Below are positions 12,601 to 25,900 of a stretch of DNA of 64,000 bases, piece after piece. The position numbers and the translations under genes were made by a program. The stretch's first letter is position 1. The number at the start of each line of letters is the position of its first letter. The notes below the pieces were generated by a model. The model made no database searches, was not told where the DNA came from, and saw only the letters and a list, made by a program, of their open reading frames with translations. The DNA is taken from positions 15,773,873-15,837,872 of the forward strand of contig HG738137.1 in NCBI GenBank assembly GCA_000499405.2, read 5' to 3'. The DNA comes from Onchocerca volvulus (Eukaryota > Nematoda > Chromadorea > Rhabditida > Onchocercidae).

Positions 12601-15600
12601 ATCATTAATTTAAGCGAAATATCGAGAATTAGAATTATTGATTTCTCAAGAATTATTACTTTTTTTCATTATATCTAAGTGATAATATCAATGAAATTTT
12701 ATGAAAATTTTTCTTTTTGATGAAGATAATTTGACATAAAAAATCAGGAATTCCTTTTTTTTCCTGTTTAATTAAAAAATTTAACGTAAAATTTTAAAAA
12801 AATTTCCAAAATATCTATTCTAAAACATATGAAAATTTTGTGAAATTTAACTTAATTCAATTTTTATTTGAAATTTCATCATTAACAAAAATTAAGAATT
12901 GGATTGAAATAATTATTTCAACAATTCTCGGTTCCACTTCTTCCATTTTCTGTCTTAATTCAAAAATAAGAAAAAATTTACAGAAGAGTTTGCTTTCAAA
13001 TAGCAAAATTATAAATTTTCTATGTTTCTTTTTTTTTTTTTGTAAAAATTTAATCGCACATGTATTTTAATATTTCATGAAATACTTGTTTATTTTATCA
13101 AAAAAGAAAAAATTTCTGATTTCATTTTTTATCATTTTACAAAAATTAAACAATTACAAGCTTATTAACTTAATTAAAATTTGAGAAAATAATTTTGGTA
13201 TTTCTTAATTCGATTTCTCAATTATTCAATTTATCATTCGGTTAATTAAAACTTCCAACATTTCGATTATTCTGTCTTAATGATTGAATAATTGCATCCT
13301 ATGATTGATTGAATGATTGATTTGATGAGGAAGTTTTTTTAACATAATTTGATATTTATTAATCTGTTTTTTAATCTAATTCATTTAATTTACCAAAAAG
13401 ATTATCAATTGAAGAAGATATACAAATTCCATAGATCAAACAATTTTCATCTTGCAATTTTTATTCAAATAATAAAAAAATGATGTATTATTTAACCGAA
13501 ATTATTCCTTTCATATGCTTGAATTATTTCATTTTATTTTTTTCGACAAATTTTTTCTCCTTCTTTGCGATTTCCTTTTTTTTTTTTTTAATTACAAATT
13601 TTGAATTTTTAAAATATTTTGAATTCAAAAATTTATTTCAATAATAATTCCGCAAAGAAATAACATTAACAAATGTATTCTTCTAGAAAATGGAAATTAT
13701 TTACGTCAAATAAAGGAGATACTATTGAAATCGGGTGTTGAAATTATTCGTGATGAAGGTAAGTATTTAAATTGTTTTTTCACTTTTCTGATTATTGCAT
13801 TTTTTTTCTCTTTTTATTTCATTATATTTTGCCTATTTCTGCAATTTCATTATTTTATCTTTTTTTTTTCTTTTTTTGCAAAGTTTTCATTAAATTCGTT
13901 TTTTCTCTTTTCTCGAATTTTTCGCAGAATCGAATTTAAAATTGAGTTTTTCTCTTATATAATCAAATTTTTTAAGGAAAAAAAAAATCAATTTGAGCTA
14001 AATTTAAAAATAAAAACTGGTGTGAAAATACAATTTAGTTCGAAAATTCTTTGCAAAAGCAATAAGATTTAACTAATCTAAAATTAATTCAAAATTTAAT
14101 AATCTGAAGTAAAACGATGATTAAAGAAATTTTTCAAATTTAAACTAACTAAAACTAAATTGCTGATATCATTTTGTGGCAAAATAATTTTTCGTCTCAT
14201 TGCAATCAATTATATGTATAATCAGAAGCAAATAATATCAAAATTAAATATATATGCATAAACAATAACACGTGTCAAGTTTACGTGCGGCTACGTATTC
14301 TACACGTGAATATACGTTCATATGCACAGGTGAGATATATGTACCTGTAAAAATATTTATTTCTATTTTATTAATGCATATTCACCAAAATTATTCAGCT
14401 ATTATTTTGATCTTATCTTTATATAAAAAAATTTATCTTTATGTAATTGATATAATTAATTATTTTACTTTACGTAATTAATTACTTTATGTAATCACTA
14501 AAATTTTATCAAAATGACAAAGAAAAAAACAAAAAAAAATGAAAATTTGTCCTTATCAAATCAAGTGATAATGATAATAATTAATGGAAGATGCAAATTG
14601 TTCTGTATTTTGTCACTTGTAAAAAAGTCGCAAAAAAAATACCAATTGAATTGTTGATAAAAATGAAAATTTGAAAAAAATTTGATTATTGAATTTTGTT
14701 ATTCAAATTGAATATTAAATATTTTTAATTTTGATTAGATTTATCGATAATTATAAAAAATCCATTAATAAACAAAAAATTAAATTTTGAGCAAAATTTA
14801 AAATTTTATTTTTAGCAATACCTGATGAAAATGAACAAGGAAGTAGAACAATACGATTGGCTGATGATGAGAATAAGCTTATCAAACCTGAAACAACAAC
14901 ACCTCTTCATAATATACTACTACCAACAACAACAACAACAACTGTTACAACAATAACAAATGCTGAAACAATAACAAAAACTGTTGATGAAAATGATTTC
15001 ATTTACTCTATTCCTACAACTACATTTATTAATTCTTTACTAATTAGAGATATTCAATTACCGAATAGAACAATTTTACATCAATCATTTGCCGATGAAA
15101 CATCACCATTATGGGTTTATCTTCAAAACATACTTGAAAGTGATATGCCTGCTTATCATCATCGTAGAATTGGCACATATGATAATGATGATAAGATAGC
15201 AAGAAGCAATTTTCGAATTCCTAACAATGATATTAACAGTCGAAGTCAAATACGATTTTTGGAAGAGGTAGTGCATGAATTACAAGAAAATCCCAATAAA
15301 TATAAAATATCGGTGGAACATGTTGATGATCATCAAAGTTGGCTTGTTATTCGTATTGGTAATTATCATAAACGTGAAGGTACGTATAAAGCGGCAATAT
15401 TAACCGAAATTCCGAAAATAATACGTGACGAATTTCCGATGAAACGTGATTTACCGGAAGAAAATTATCACGTACTTCATATTAAATTTCCCTATAAATT
15501 ATTTCTAAATACTAGTATACTGAATGGAACTGAAAATGAACAAAAAACAGCTCATGCCGATGAACAGAATATTTCCGGAATTGATACGAAACATTTGACG

Positions 15601-18600
15601 AATGATGAGGAAAAACTGGGTTTTGAAAAACTTCCAGAAAAATATATTGAAAATCAGCATGGCTATCTATATCATGTTAAAATTCATGATATCACACAAG
15701 ATTTACCGTTTATCAACAACACTTTTATTGGACATGAAATACGACAAAAAGTGGAGAAAAGCAGGACGATCAAAAATATGGATGAAAGTAAAAATATTCC
15801 AATTTTCGATTATCTTATTAATTTTTGAAGATTTCATTTTTATCCATTTTTTCATCTCGTATGAATTATTTCTAATGATAAATAAAATAAAGTAATAAAT
15901 TTTTATTGTAATGAAAATTTGACTAAAATTAAGTTGCAATATATAGAATATATGATTGATAAGCGATTTCATATATAATTAAGTTTTAATTAAGTTTATC
16001 GAAATTAATTTTCAAATTCATTTTTTCTTTTTTCTTTTTTTTTTTTTTTTCAGCAGAAACTTCATCAGCAATTGATTCATCTTGTTTTGGTATGATAAAT
16101 CATCAATTGTTATATAATGCTTCATATAAAACACTTTATGATGTTTCATTGGAGCAGTGCAGGTATTCTTGTTGAAAATTTTAATTCATATAATTTGATA
16201 GATTTATAAATAATGATATTATTATCATCTGACAATGATAATAATAATGATAATAATAGCTTTAATAAATAATAATAATTAGAAAATGCTAATTTTTTTA
16301 TTTGCTTCTATAGTAATAAAAATCATGACTACAACTATTGTATAATAATAATTAATAATAATACTGATGAATTATAAAAATTAATGATGATTTTTTTATT
16401 TATTTTTCGTTTTAATATTTCACTAAATACAAAAAATAAAAAAAAAAATAAAAAAATAAAGATATAATCGATAGTTTTCAATAATGCAGCTAAATCGCTG
16501 ATAAATTATTGCTAATTAAATTAAATCATAGTTATTTTCATTTCGTTAATATTCAATTATTGAATTAAATCATAGCTAGACAATCATTATTCTACATCAA
16601 ATCATCATCATCATCATATGATAGACATTAGATCATCTTTATCAAACCTAAATCATCATTATCATTCTCACTATTAAACGTCATAATTTTCATTGTCTTC
16701 AATAATGCCATTAAAAAAATTAAATTAATTAATTAAGCAATAAAACTACTCCTTAATTCTTACATTTTCTTTTTCTTCCTTCAATTTAAAAAAAAAAAAA
16801 AAAGAAGAAAAAAAAAATACTCCTTACTACAACTATTTTGGCTAACTGAATTTTTCCTGTCATTTTTTTTTTTTTTTTTTTTGTTTTTGTTTTTGTTTTT
16901 AATGAAAGAAAAAATTAAATTATTATATCATTTTCTCAAAATGTTTGTATCAAATTAAACAAAAAATTACTTTTGTTTGTTTTTTTTTCTTTTTTTCTTT
17001 TTTTTTTTTATAGATGTGCTTGTGCGACAACAATGGATAATGATGATAATGATTGCGCAATTAAATGTAAAAGTTTTCAATATAATAATATTACACGAAA
17101 ATGTCTGTTAAACGAAGAAGATCATTTTGGAAAATATGATTTAGTCTATAGCTGGAATACGAATTATTTCTACAAAAATTGCGCTCACGAAGGTTTGTTT
17201 TTATGAAAGTTTTTCGTTTTTTTTTTTTTTTTTATTTTCTTTTTTTTTTCCTATGAATTTTGTTCTCTAAACTTTTAATTATGAATATTTTGATAAAAAT
17301 ATGAATATAATTTAAATTTAGTATAATCATAATGATAACATAATTTAACGATATTTTAAATCGAACATAATTTAAAACATTTTAAATCCAACTACAAAAA
17401 TAACCATAATTTAACTACAATTTAAATTAGTACTAGCAAATAACGAAATTAAAAACTAAACAGCACGAAATATTTTGTCAAATATTGTTATTTGCATAAT
17501 TAAATGACACAATTCAAAGTAATTTGATGAAATTCGTTTAAATTTTTTTTTAATTCTCGAAATTTTAACCTTTATATTTTATCAGTTGATACTATTTTAG
17601 ATATTATCAAAAATGTAGTCCACAATTGTCCACCAGTTGGAAAATTAAAACTTGAAAGACTTGCATCGGAAGAAATAAGTGCAGATTCTGATATGATAAG
17701 TACGGATGAAAGTAAAACTAATCATTCGATCGCAAAACGATCGGCAATCAATAATCGATCATCGTCAATCTCACCGTCACAATTCGTTTATTGGTGGACA
17801 GAAAGTGGTAGGGAAGAAGTAAGCAACAAGGGATTTGTTGAGGAATTGATCGTAACGCCTAATTTATGGAATAAAATATCGAAGAAGGAAAGTAGTGCAA
17901 AAAATCTGAAGAATTTGATAGTTAAAATAATGGAAAAACAACCGAAAATTAATGCTGGAAAGAATGCGTACGATAACAGGAGTGAAATGGAATACGGTAC
18001 TACTGCAACATACAGTAACCGGGAGATACGATCCACGAAGGAAGAGAATTTGGGGACAGTCCCTAAATCATCTGCTACAACAACAATTTCAGCTGATTAT
18101 ACCAAAACGACGATTGACCTTTCATTAATTAAAACGACGATTGACCCCTCATCAACCAAAACAACGATTAACCTTTCATCAACCAAAACAACGATTGACC
18201 TTTCATCAACCAAAACGACGATTGAACCCTCATCAACCAAAACAACGATTGACCTTTCATCAACTGAAACAACGACTGACCTTTCATCAACCAAAACGAC
18301 GAATGACCATTCATCATCATCACCATATGAAGAAACAGAATCATTAGCAGAAGAATTTGAAGAGGAAGAAGTTGTGGAAACAAATGAAGAAGATGAAATT
18401 AGGAAGAAGAGCAATGATGACGATGAGAAATTCAAAAATTCAAGTAATGAAAATAATTCGAGCATCTTGAAGTCAACAACCAAAATGATGGAATCTGAAA
18501 TTACTAGCGACCAAAGAACAACGACAGAAGAAAATACAGGTGGGTTTTTGAAAGAAATTTTGAAAATTTCTCAACGTTCATGTTTATCTCAGAGTTTTCG

Positions 18601-21600
18601 GCTTCTGGAAATGATAATACATGAGATAGAATACTAATACAACATGATAATTACACCCGATGTATGAATAATTCTCGGAAAAGTCCCGTTTCGTGATATA
18701 TGTTAGCTAAATTTTTCCAGATTTTGATCAATTATCGATCGAAATTATTTGCTTGATCATTAATGATAATTTAGTGATAGAATTTTGATAGAAAAATTGT
18801 TATCAGTCTAGGTATTTGCTGCATATTTTGTTAAAAACAATAATTGTTTAGAATTTGATGAAAATGAAGAATTTGATGATAATTCTGATGAATACAATAC
18901 GGATTGTGATTCAAATGAAGAAAATACTACTTCGACGATAGTGGAAGAATCTAGCGAAATGATAATCACTGACAAATTCGATATTCCTGAAGCAGATTCT
19001 CAAGAGGGCATTGATTATTTTGATAACGGTGAGCTATGAAGATTTATTTATAATATCATTCATTGAAAGCATTGAAATTTTTATCACATTATCACTGAAA
19101 TCTTTATCATTATCGAGCAAATAATTTAATTTTTTTTTTGTTTTATTTTTTATTTTTTTATTTTTATTTTTTTTTGAGATAGAAAAGGAGAGGAAAAAAA
19201 AGAATTTCAAATTTGATAAAAATTAAACAAATTCAATAGCAAAAATATCAAAATTATTTATCAAAATGTTTATTTTTATTTATTTATTTATTTTTTGAAA
19301 TGTTAATTTTTAAAAAATGCATATAAATTCCATATAAATTTAATTTTACAGAAATTAATAAAACTGCAGAAAATATAGCAACGAAGGCATCAAAAAGTTG
19401 TTTTGAAGTATGTTGCATGATTCATTTTAATCTTTTAGAATAAATTTTATGCTTTTTTTTTCTAATTCGATAATCGATAATAGTTTTACTTAATAAATGA
19501 AATGATAAGATATAGAAAATTTGATTTCAGATATCAATCTGATCACTGCTAATTAAATTACCTTTATGATTTTTTTTTTTATTTATACCTTTTGCATAAA
19601 TTAAATCATTTTTAAAGATTTTTGATGGATTTATGCTGAAAGGTACTGCTGGCGGACTTGAACATGATGTTACATTGGAAGAATGCCAATGTTATTGTGC
19701 TAATAGCAGGTAAAACAGGTTGTTATAAAATTATTTATGTATTATTAATTAATTACTTGCATTATTAATTAATTATTTTCTGAAATTGTAAGAAAAATGT
19801 ATTTGATTTGTGATGTCCAAAAGAAATCTGTTTTGTTTTGCTCCTTTTGAAATTCGTATTTTCAACATTTTACTTCATAATTGATTGATAATTTTATTTC
19901 ATAATTAGCTTCATCATTTTTGGTTCCTAATTCAGTTTTATTTGAGTATTTACTTAATAATTTAACTTAAGCAACTATTATTATATCTTTTTGGAGTAAT
20001 ACAAGCTTACAGTCATGAAAATCTGAATTAAATAATAAATTGAATTAAATTCACAAATTATTTCACGCTTTATTAATTACTAATTAATTTTTTTGTACGA
20101 TTTTTTAATTACAGCAAAACAGTACATATTTAATCATACATATCTAATATGAATTGAAAAAAATTACGATAAATTTTAATTTAGCTTTTTGTCTTGCTAA
20201 AGAAATACGAAGAAAATTATTGAATAAAATATGCTGCTTTGAATTATTTTGAATATTTTTTATCATTGTAAGAAAATTTGAATAAAGGAAAAGAGTTTAT
20301 TCAAAAAAAAAAAAAAAAAATTAAGCATTTAGTCTTAAATTTATGATGTCAATTTGGATTTTTAACAGTATGCTGTGAATTTTTTTAAAATATATTTTAT
20401 TTTTCAGCGAATTGTATTCGTTAGATTTTCGCATACAATCCATTTTTCGCAATTTCTTCATTGAAAATTTACAATATAAAACACTGCAAAAATTAAAATT
20501 TTCATCCGAAATTCTAGGAGCAATGAACGATATTCTTTTCAATGTGTTTCCGCTACTTATTATCATAACGAACGTGATTGTGTCCTGAATTTGGAAACAA
20601 AAAATGAATTTCCGGAACAATTTAAGCAAAATTTTCGGAAACAATATAATGTTACTTATCTGGAAATGATTTGTTCAGTAGGTTAGCTGATTATATGCAA
20701 TATTATCATTATCATTATTATCATCATTATCAATTCTTGGGTTATAAAAAAAAAAGCAGTCTGGTGAGATATTATTTCAGAAAAGCTAATAAAATACAAT
20801 TGCCACTGTCCATTTTTAATATTATTTTCTAGAAGAATTAAAACAGAATCAAATCAAATCATTTTCAGAAGAATCAAAACAACAATTGATAAATGACAGT
20901 TTGATCGATGGTTGTCGAAAAACTGTTGACACTTCAATTTTAACAACAAAACTTGAAAAAGTCCTTGAACCAGGTTGTTAGCAACCTTTAATTTTCAAAA
21001 TTTTTGAATTTTTTTAAATTTTAAAACTTTAGTATCTGATTTGAATAAATTATTACTTATCAAATTGAAGTTTCGATTCAATATTCAACAATTCTCGAAA
21101 CAAAATAGCATTATAATTTAAGTTGTGAAGTTATAAAATACAATAATAATTAGCAAAAATATTAGAAAGAAAAAAAAAATCCTTCATTATTATAACTTTT
21201 AATCATACTCTATATCTTAATCAAAAATCAAACAAAAAAAAATTAAAAACCAATCAATCAAAAATAATTCCAAAAAAAGTCAAAAAATTTGAAGTCAAAA
21301 ACGAAAAAAAAAGACCAAAAAAAAAAAAATTAGAAATCAATTCTTAAGGAATTTGATCATGAAATTTTTTTTTTTTTTGGCACACAATAAAAAAGTCATC
21401 AAAAATTTCATTTTGTTTTTTATATTTTAAATTCCTATCAATTTTTCATTTTCTTTTTTCAGTGATTCTTGTCATTATTCGTTGTTTGTTATGATAATTG
21501 ATAATTTTAATTTATCGAATATATGAAATTAACTTCAGCAAAGAATTATAAAAATTGCTAGAAGAAATTAATTAATGAATTTTGCAGTATATACGGATAA

Positions 21601-24063
21601 TTGTTTTACTGAATTACCAAATCACGTACTTCACGGTATAGCATTTGCTGCGGAAACTAATATTTCCGTGGAAACGTGTAAGTGTTACTGTATGAATGCG
21701 GTAAATCGATATGGATCGGAATGTTTAAGTATCGAATATTACTTTGATTCTATGACATGTTTACTTAATAATATAAGCAGGTTAATAAGTTCTTAATACA
21801 ATATTTTTAATCAGTTAATAAATTTGTAAATATTATTTTGATGGACAAAAAAAAAAGAAACGAATAATTTGAATTTTGATATTTTCAAAAGTTCAAAGAT
21901 TAATGCAAAAAATTTGATAAAAATAGGAAATAAGTTGGAAAAAAAGTGACAAATGATAAAGACGAATAACTTGAAGTTTTGATGTTTTCAAATTTCATTT
22001 GTAAAGTTTCAAAATTAATGCAAAAAAATTTGAGAAAAATTGGAAAAAAGAAAGTTAGAAAAAATACATAATAAAAGATAGAAAATGCTAGCGTAAATAT
22101 GAAAAAAATTAAAACAAATGATTTTACTAGAATTTTCAAGAAAAAAAAAGACCAATATTTGTCGGAAATTCGTCAGAAATTTTGATGATGAGTTTTCTTC
22201 AATTATTTATTTTAATTTCACATTACTCATCATCCATTTTATGTTCAAATTGAATTAAAATTTCAGGACGACAAATCCGGAAAATTTCAATCATTCCATT
22301 GCTTCTACATTAATGCATAGCTATTTCGATAAAAATTGTTCCATTCAAAGTAAATATCTTTCGCATTTTATTACTTATTAAAATTATTTTTCACGCAAAA
22401 AAAAAAAGTAAAAAAATAGATGAAAACTTCAATTTTTTTTTTTTTTTTTTTAGGTACTGAATCCTCAATTTATATCAAAGAAAAATGTTTACCTGTAATG
22501 GATTTGAAGCATAAGATCATAAATTCGCCATTAACTTTTCAAGATGAAAATTATAACAATAGGAAGAACATTTTGCATGAGGTAATTTTACTACACAAAA
22601 TATTTTAATTTCTTTTTTTTCAATTCTGTAAAATTTTGTAGAATTTGTTGTATTTCAAAGAAATGAACTGAAAAATTTCTTAAATGCAAAAATTTTTAAT
22701 TTATATTTCTTAATATATTTTTTATTTTTATATTTCTTCAACAATCTTCATTTTATATTTTATTTTTTTATTTTATTTTATTTTATTTTATTTTTTTTTT
22801 TTTTTTTTGAAGAAAAAATAATAATTATCGAAAGATCTAAGAATGAAACTTGGTGAAGAAAGATGGAGCAGATTATTGATTAAATATTTTCTCGGGTTGA
22901 TTGGATTATGAAAAAAAGAATACCAAATAAAAAATTAATTTTTTTCCAATTTCTTTAGCAATAATTTGAAAGGAAAAAAAAAGGATAATTGTCAGATTTT
23001 TTTAAAATTCTATTTTTCTGTTCAAATTATTTTTGAAAAATTCAAAAATAAGTTTTTAGATAACAAACGATCATGGCAATAATAATGAAATTGAAATTGA
23101 TTCGACTGTAAGTAATATGTTTTCAACAATAAATTCCATTCAACCCGATCAATATAGCCGTTCATCTATAAGCTATCAAAACTTATTGCAAGGTTAATTT
23201 TGTCTTTTTTTTTTTTTTTTTTTTTAAATTTTGAAATTCATTCTTTCATTTTGGATAAATTTTCGCATAATAGTTTGATTTATATAAAAATTTTGCTATA
23301 ATTAATAGAAATTATAAATTATTTGAAAATTTTTATGTACAAGTTTAGCGGATATTGATTTTCGATCTATAAATTACATTATGATTAGGATTATATTTTC
23401 AATTTTTACTATAATGAATGAAAAAAATATAAATTAAAATTTCTTGAAATTTTTGGCATTAATTTCGAGCACAAAATTAAAATTTCTTTGTTCCAATATT
23501 ATTTATTCTACTCATTTACTTGATTCAATATTAGTTATTCTAGTAATTTTTTTTTTTTTTGATTTAGTATAGTAAAAATCCTTTTATTATAAAAATTACT
23601 TTTACTAGAAACTAAGCTTCTTGTTGATTGAAAACTTTTCGCATTATAAAATTTGATGAATTCATTCGAGTTATGTTTTTTGAATTATGCTAATGTCAAT
23701 TATAATGGAGATTTCATAATACTGATTCATTAATGAATAGCTTGACTTCAAAAGATTAAATTTCAATTTTCAAAATTGATTGACAAAGGATGCAAAATTA
23801 GATATGTAATTTTGTAAATTTATTAGAATTTACTGATTTTTTGATGTTTTTTTAAAAAAAAAAACTGAAATTCAATATTTTGAAATCAAAAGATTAAATT
23901 TCAATTTTTTTCAAAATAAATTTTTTTGGAGGGAAAAGTTTATTCGACTTCTTATAATTCAAATTGTTTAGAGATTGGCGAAGAAGAAAATGAAGAAGAA
24001 AAATTAGAAGAAATCAACCAGTTTTTGAATCCCAATTTGTCGTCAAATAACTTATTTAAATAA
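9655..24063 (+). CDS. Secreted multi-PAN/apple-domain protein, 19 exons
   Basis: Exons: 9655-9721, 10030-10114, 11980-12105, 12477-12574, 13687-13758, 14816-15379, 16054-16162, 17014-17192, 17586-18539, 18852-19028, 19352-19407, 19618-19709, 20518-20681, 20833-20973, 21588-21780, 22267-22349, 22454-22581, 23060-23192, 23972-24063. Every junction is GT-AG and phases agree, giving 1170 residues. Exon 1 encodes a signal-peptide-like start (MYWYYFHHIILLSVIL). Four Cys-rich modules follow at roughly residues 28-120, 346-430, 806-914 and 962-1053, each with the PAN/apple pattern: an early Cys, an EECxxxC or ETCKCYC motif, then xCxLN and a closing Cys. Linkers are Thr/Ser-rich or acidic. No membrane segment is evident, so the product is probably extracellular. 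PAN modules usually bind proteins or glycans; the ligand here is unknown. Family assignment is from motif pattern only. Confidence 0.8.
11706..11800. repeat. Three tandem copies of a ~34-bp unit in PAN intron 2
   Basis: The unit AATTTTCCAAAGAAATAAAA followed by ATGTTTGCTTTTAG occurs three times in a row. The first two copies are nearly identical and the third has diverged at its end. It lies about 180 bases before exon 3. Each unit ends in TTTTAG, so each could mimic a 3' splice site, but none is followed by a usable reading frame. Confidence 0.85.
11808..11856. repeat. 24-bp near-perfect palindrome in PAN intron 2
   Basis: Arms 11808-11831 and 11833-11856 are reverse complements apart from one position, around a single central C. 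It lies directly after the triplicated 34-bp unit and before a 24-bp direct duplication (CTTTAAACATTGCATATAAA, about 11897-11944). Confidence 0.85.
14816..15828 (+). CDS. Alternative terminal exon of the PAN gene (short form)
   Basis: Exon 6 of the PAN gene has a good internal donor (GAAG|GTACGT) at 15379/15380, but its frame stays open for another 449 bases to TGA at 15826-15828. The extension has coding-like composition (for example RDEFPMKRDLPEENYHV and LPEKYIENQHGYLYHVK). An AATAAA at 15881-15886 and a second AATAAA just after follow the stop. Using this end gives a 486-residue protein with the signal peptide, the first PAN module, a Thr-rich linker and this tail. It could be a regulated isoform or the true end of a shorter gene, in which case the downstream modules would belong to a separate gene. 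The phase match at 15379 favours one locus with two ends. Confidence 0.55.
18104..18319 (+). repeat. 27-bp coding minisatellite, eight copies
   Basis: Eight contiguous 27-bp units lie inside PAN-gene exon 9. Each encodes nine residues of the type KTTIDLSST, with variants KTTIDPSST, KTTIEPSST, ETTTDLSST and KTTNDHSSS. The Thr/Ser density suggests an extended, possibly O-glycosylated spacer between PAN modules 2 and 3. An acidic stretch (EEFEEEEVVETNEEDE) follows directly. The copies differ by single codons, so the array is expected to vary in copy number between individuals. Confidence 0.95.
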
Positions 24064-24644
24064 TTAGTGAATCATTTAATTGCATGAAAAATTACTTGAT
24101 AATTAAATAATAATCATTTTCATGGTAAAATACTTTTTGCGATTAATATCCGTTGAACTTTATCGGCTTAATTAAGTTTGATTTTCGCCGTCCTAAAACC
24201 GAAATACATCAAATTTTATATTATCTTCTAATGCCTAAAACAAATAATTTATAATTCATTTCTATTTAATATCTAAGAAATTAAACAGAGATATTTTAAG
24301 CTTTTTAAATTTTTTTTTTCATTTTGAATCTAGTAGGTAATTGAAATTAAATTTGATATTACTGAATTTTATTCTATCTTCTTATGCCTAAAACACAATA
24401 TCTAAGAAAGTGGAAAGAACTATTTAAAACTTTTTTTAATTTTTTTTTTTTTTTTTGAATCTAGTAGTTAATTGAAATTAAATTTGATATATTTTGAATT
24501 TGCTCAAATAAATGCAGTTCATATTGCAAATAAATGACAATTTTTTGTAATATTTTCTGTAGTGAAAAATATTCGATTAATTAAAAATTCAAAATTAAAA
24601 ATGTATCATTGATTATTAAGCCACGACAACTTCAATCGACATAG
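24064..24644. repeat. Tandem duplication of ~140 bp in the 3' flank or intron
   Basis: Two diverged copies of one segment lie at about 24214-24359 and 24366-24490. Both start near TATCTTCTNATGCCTAAAAC, share AATATCTAAGAAA, contain a T run, and end GAATCTAGTAG then TTGAAATTAAATTTGATAT. The second copy lacks about 20 bases. The segment sits between the TAA of the 19-exon model and the next PAN exon, so it is 3' flank in one isoform and intron in the other. Confidence 0.75.
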
Positions 24645-25757
24645 ATTACGGTATTTCTAATGAAACATCAATAACAAAACCAGCGATGAAAGTCGTGACA
24701 TATCCTTATCTTGGAAAATGTTCTTACTCCGCCATCTATCAAACATCATTTCGTGGAACTAAATTGATCAAAAAGTTTTTAGTTTTCAGGTCAGTCAATT
24801 CTTTCATTCTGTTCAATTTTCTTCAAAATATTTACATCTTTCTTTTCTCTGTTTGTATCAGAGAAGATTATTATTTGAAAAAAAAAAAAAAATTATATAT
24901 ATATGTTCCATATAACGGCAATAGTAGAATTTTCAATCCTTGTAATAAGGGATAGCATTATCGATCTCTTACAAAAACTAAAGATTGAAAATTTTTTGAA
25001 AGATCAAAGATCAGAAAATCAAAAATCAAATTTTTAGCAATAATAGACTTTATTTATATGTTAAATGTTGTTATTACTTCAATTGTGATAAATTTAATTA
25101 TGAAATGTTTAATTCACTAATATGCATATCATTGGTGGTTTTATTCGTACGAAATCGAATATTTATGGGATTTTGTCAAAATTTTCATTTCAGTCCTCAA
25201 CAGTGCTTCTACGGATGTCATTTTGAAGGATGTCGATCAATAAATCTGATTAAAATCGATAATCAAGCAAAATCATGTGAATTGTTCAGGTACAAAATAA
25301 TGATAGTATTGCATTTAAGGCTTCTTTTTTAATATTACTTTTTGATTAATGTTTATAAAACTTGATTTTATAAAACGTCAAAAATCGATTTTAAAGATAT
25401 CGAAAATAAAATTTGTAAATTTTCTAAAATCATTTAATTTCAATCAAAATATCATAAAATTTTCGTTGCACTTATCGCAAAAATTTCCTTCTACAATATC
25501 ATATAATAATCATGATTATTAGAGATTTTAAAATTGTTTATTATTATTTTTTATTATTATTGATTATTATTATTAATTATAATGATTATTATTATTATTA
25601 TAGGGATGCTTTAATCGATTATCGTACGGCAGATGTATTGATATTCGAGAGGGGTAGCGCATATTTTGATGGTATTAAATGTATACAAAAGCAATATAAA
25701 ATTGAGAAAAGGATTTATAGTGATAATGATTACAATACCATTGATAATGAAAATTGA
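24645..25757 (+). CDS. Fifth PAN-like module: 3' extension of the PAN gene or a separate small gene
   Basis: Three exons, 24645-24789, 25194-25289 and 25604-25757, join in phase and end at TGA 25755-25757. They encode one PAN-like unit: GKCSYSAIYQTSF, then QQCFYGCHFEGC, KSCELF and a closing GIKC. The first exon has a 3' splice site (GACATAG at 24644) in phase 1, which fits the phase-1 donor of PAN exon 18 at 23192. Skipping exon 19 would therefore give a 1271-residue protein with five modules. Alternatively translation could start at ATG 24686, giving 117 residues; an AG just before it could accept a spliced leader, but there would then be no signal peptide. I favour the extension, at moderate confidence. 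Confidence 0.55.
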
Positions 25758-25900
25758 TAATGAAAAGATAAAAGTAGCTATGGCGATAATGATCACAATA
25801 TCATTGATAATGAAAATTGATAATGAAAAGATAGAAGTAACTATAGTGGTAATGATTACAAAATTATTGATAATGAAAATTATGATAATAGCAATCGATA
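25722..25900. repeat. ~65-bp tandem repeat spanning a stop codon
   Basis: Nearly three copies of a unit built from GATAATGATNACAATATCAT followed by two GATAATGAAAA words are visible. The repeat begins inside the last PAN-module exon and includes its TGA at 25755, so the final residues (YNTIDNEN) are repeat-encoded. Another plus-strand frame is open through the whole array but is only a product of the repeat. Confidence 0.8.

Noticed and set aside
13725..14072. 115-codon plus-strand open frame
   Set aside because: It starts inside PAN exon 5 and then reads through the intron, giving Phe/Leu/Lys runs from T and A tracts. The donor at 13758 explains the coding part.
18097..18483. 128-codon minus-strand open frame and a second plus-strand frame over the same bases
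   Set aside because: Both are shadows of the 27-bp minisatellite, whose length keeps all frames open. The Thr/Ser frame is the one in phase with the flanking exons.
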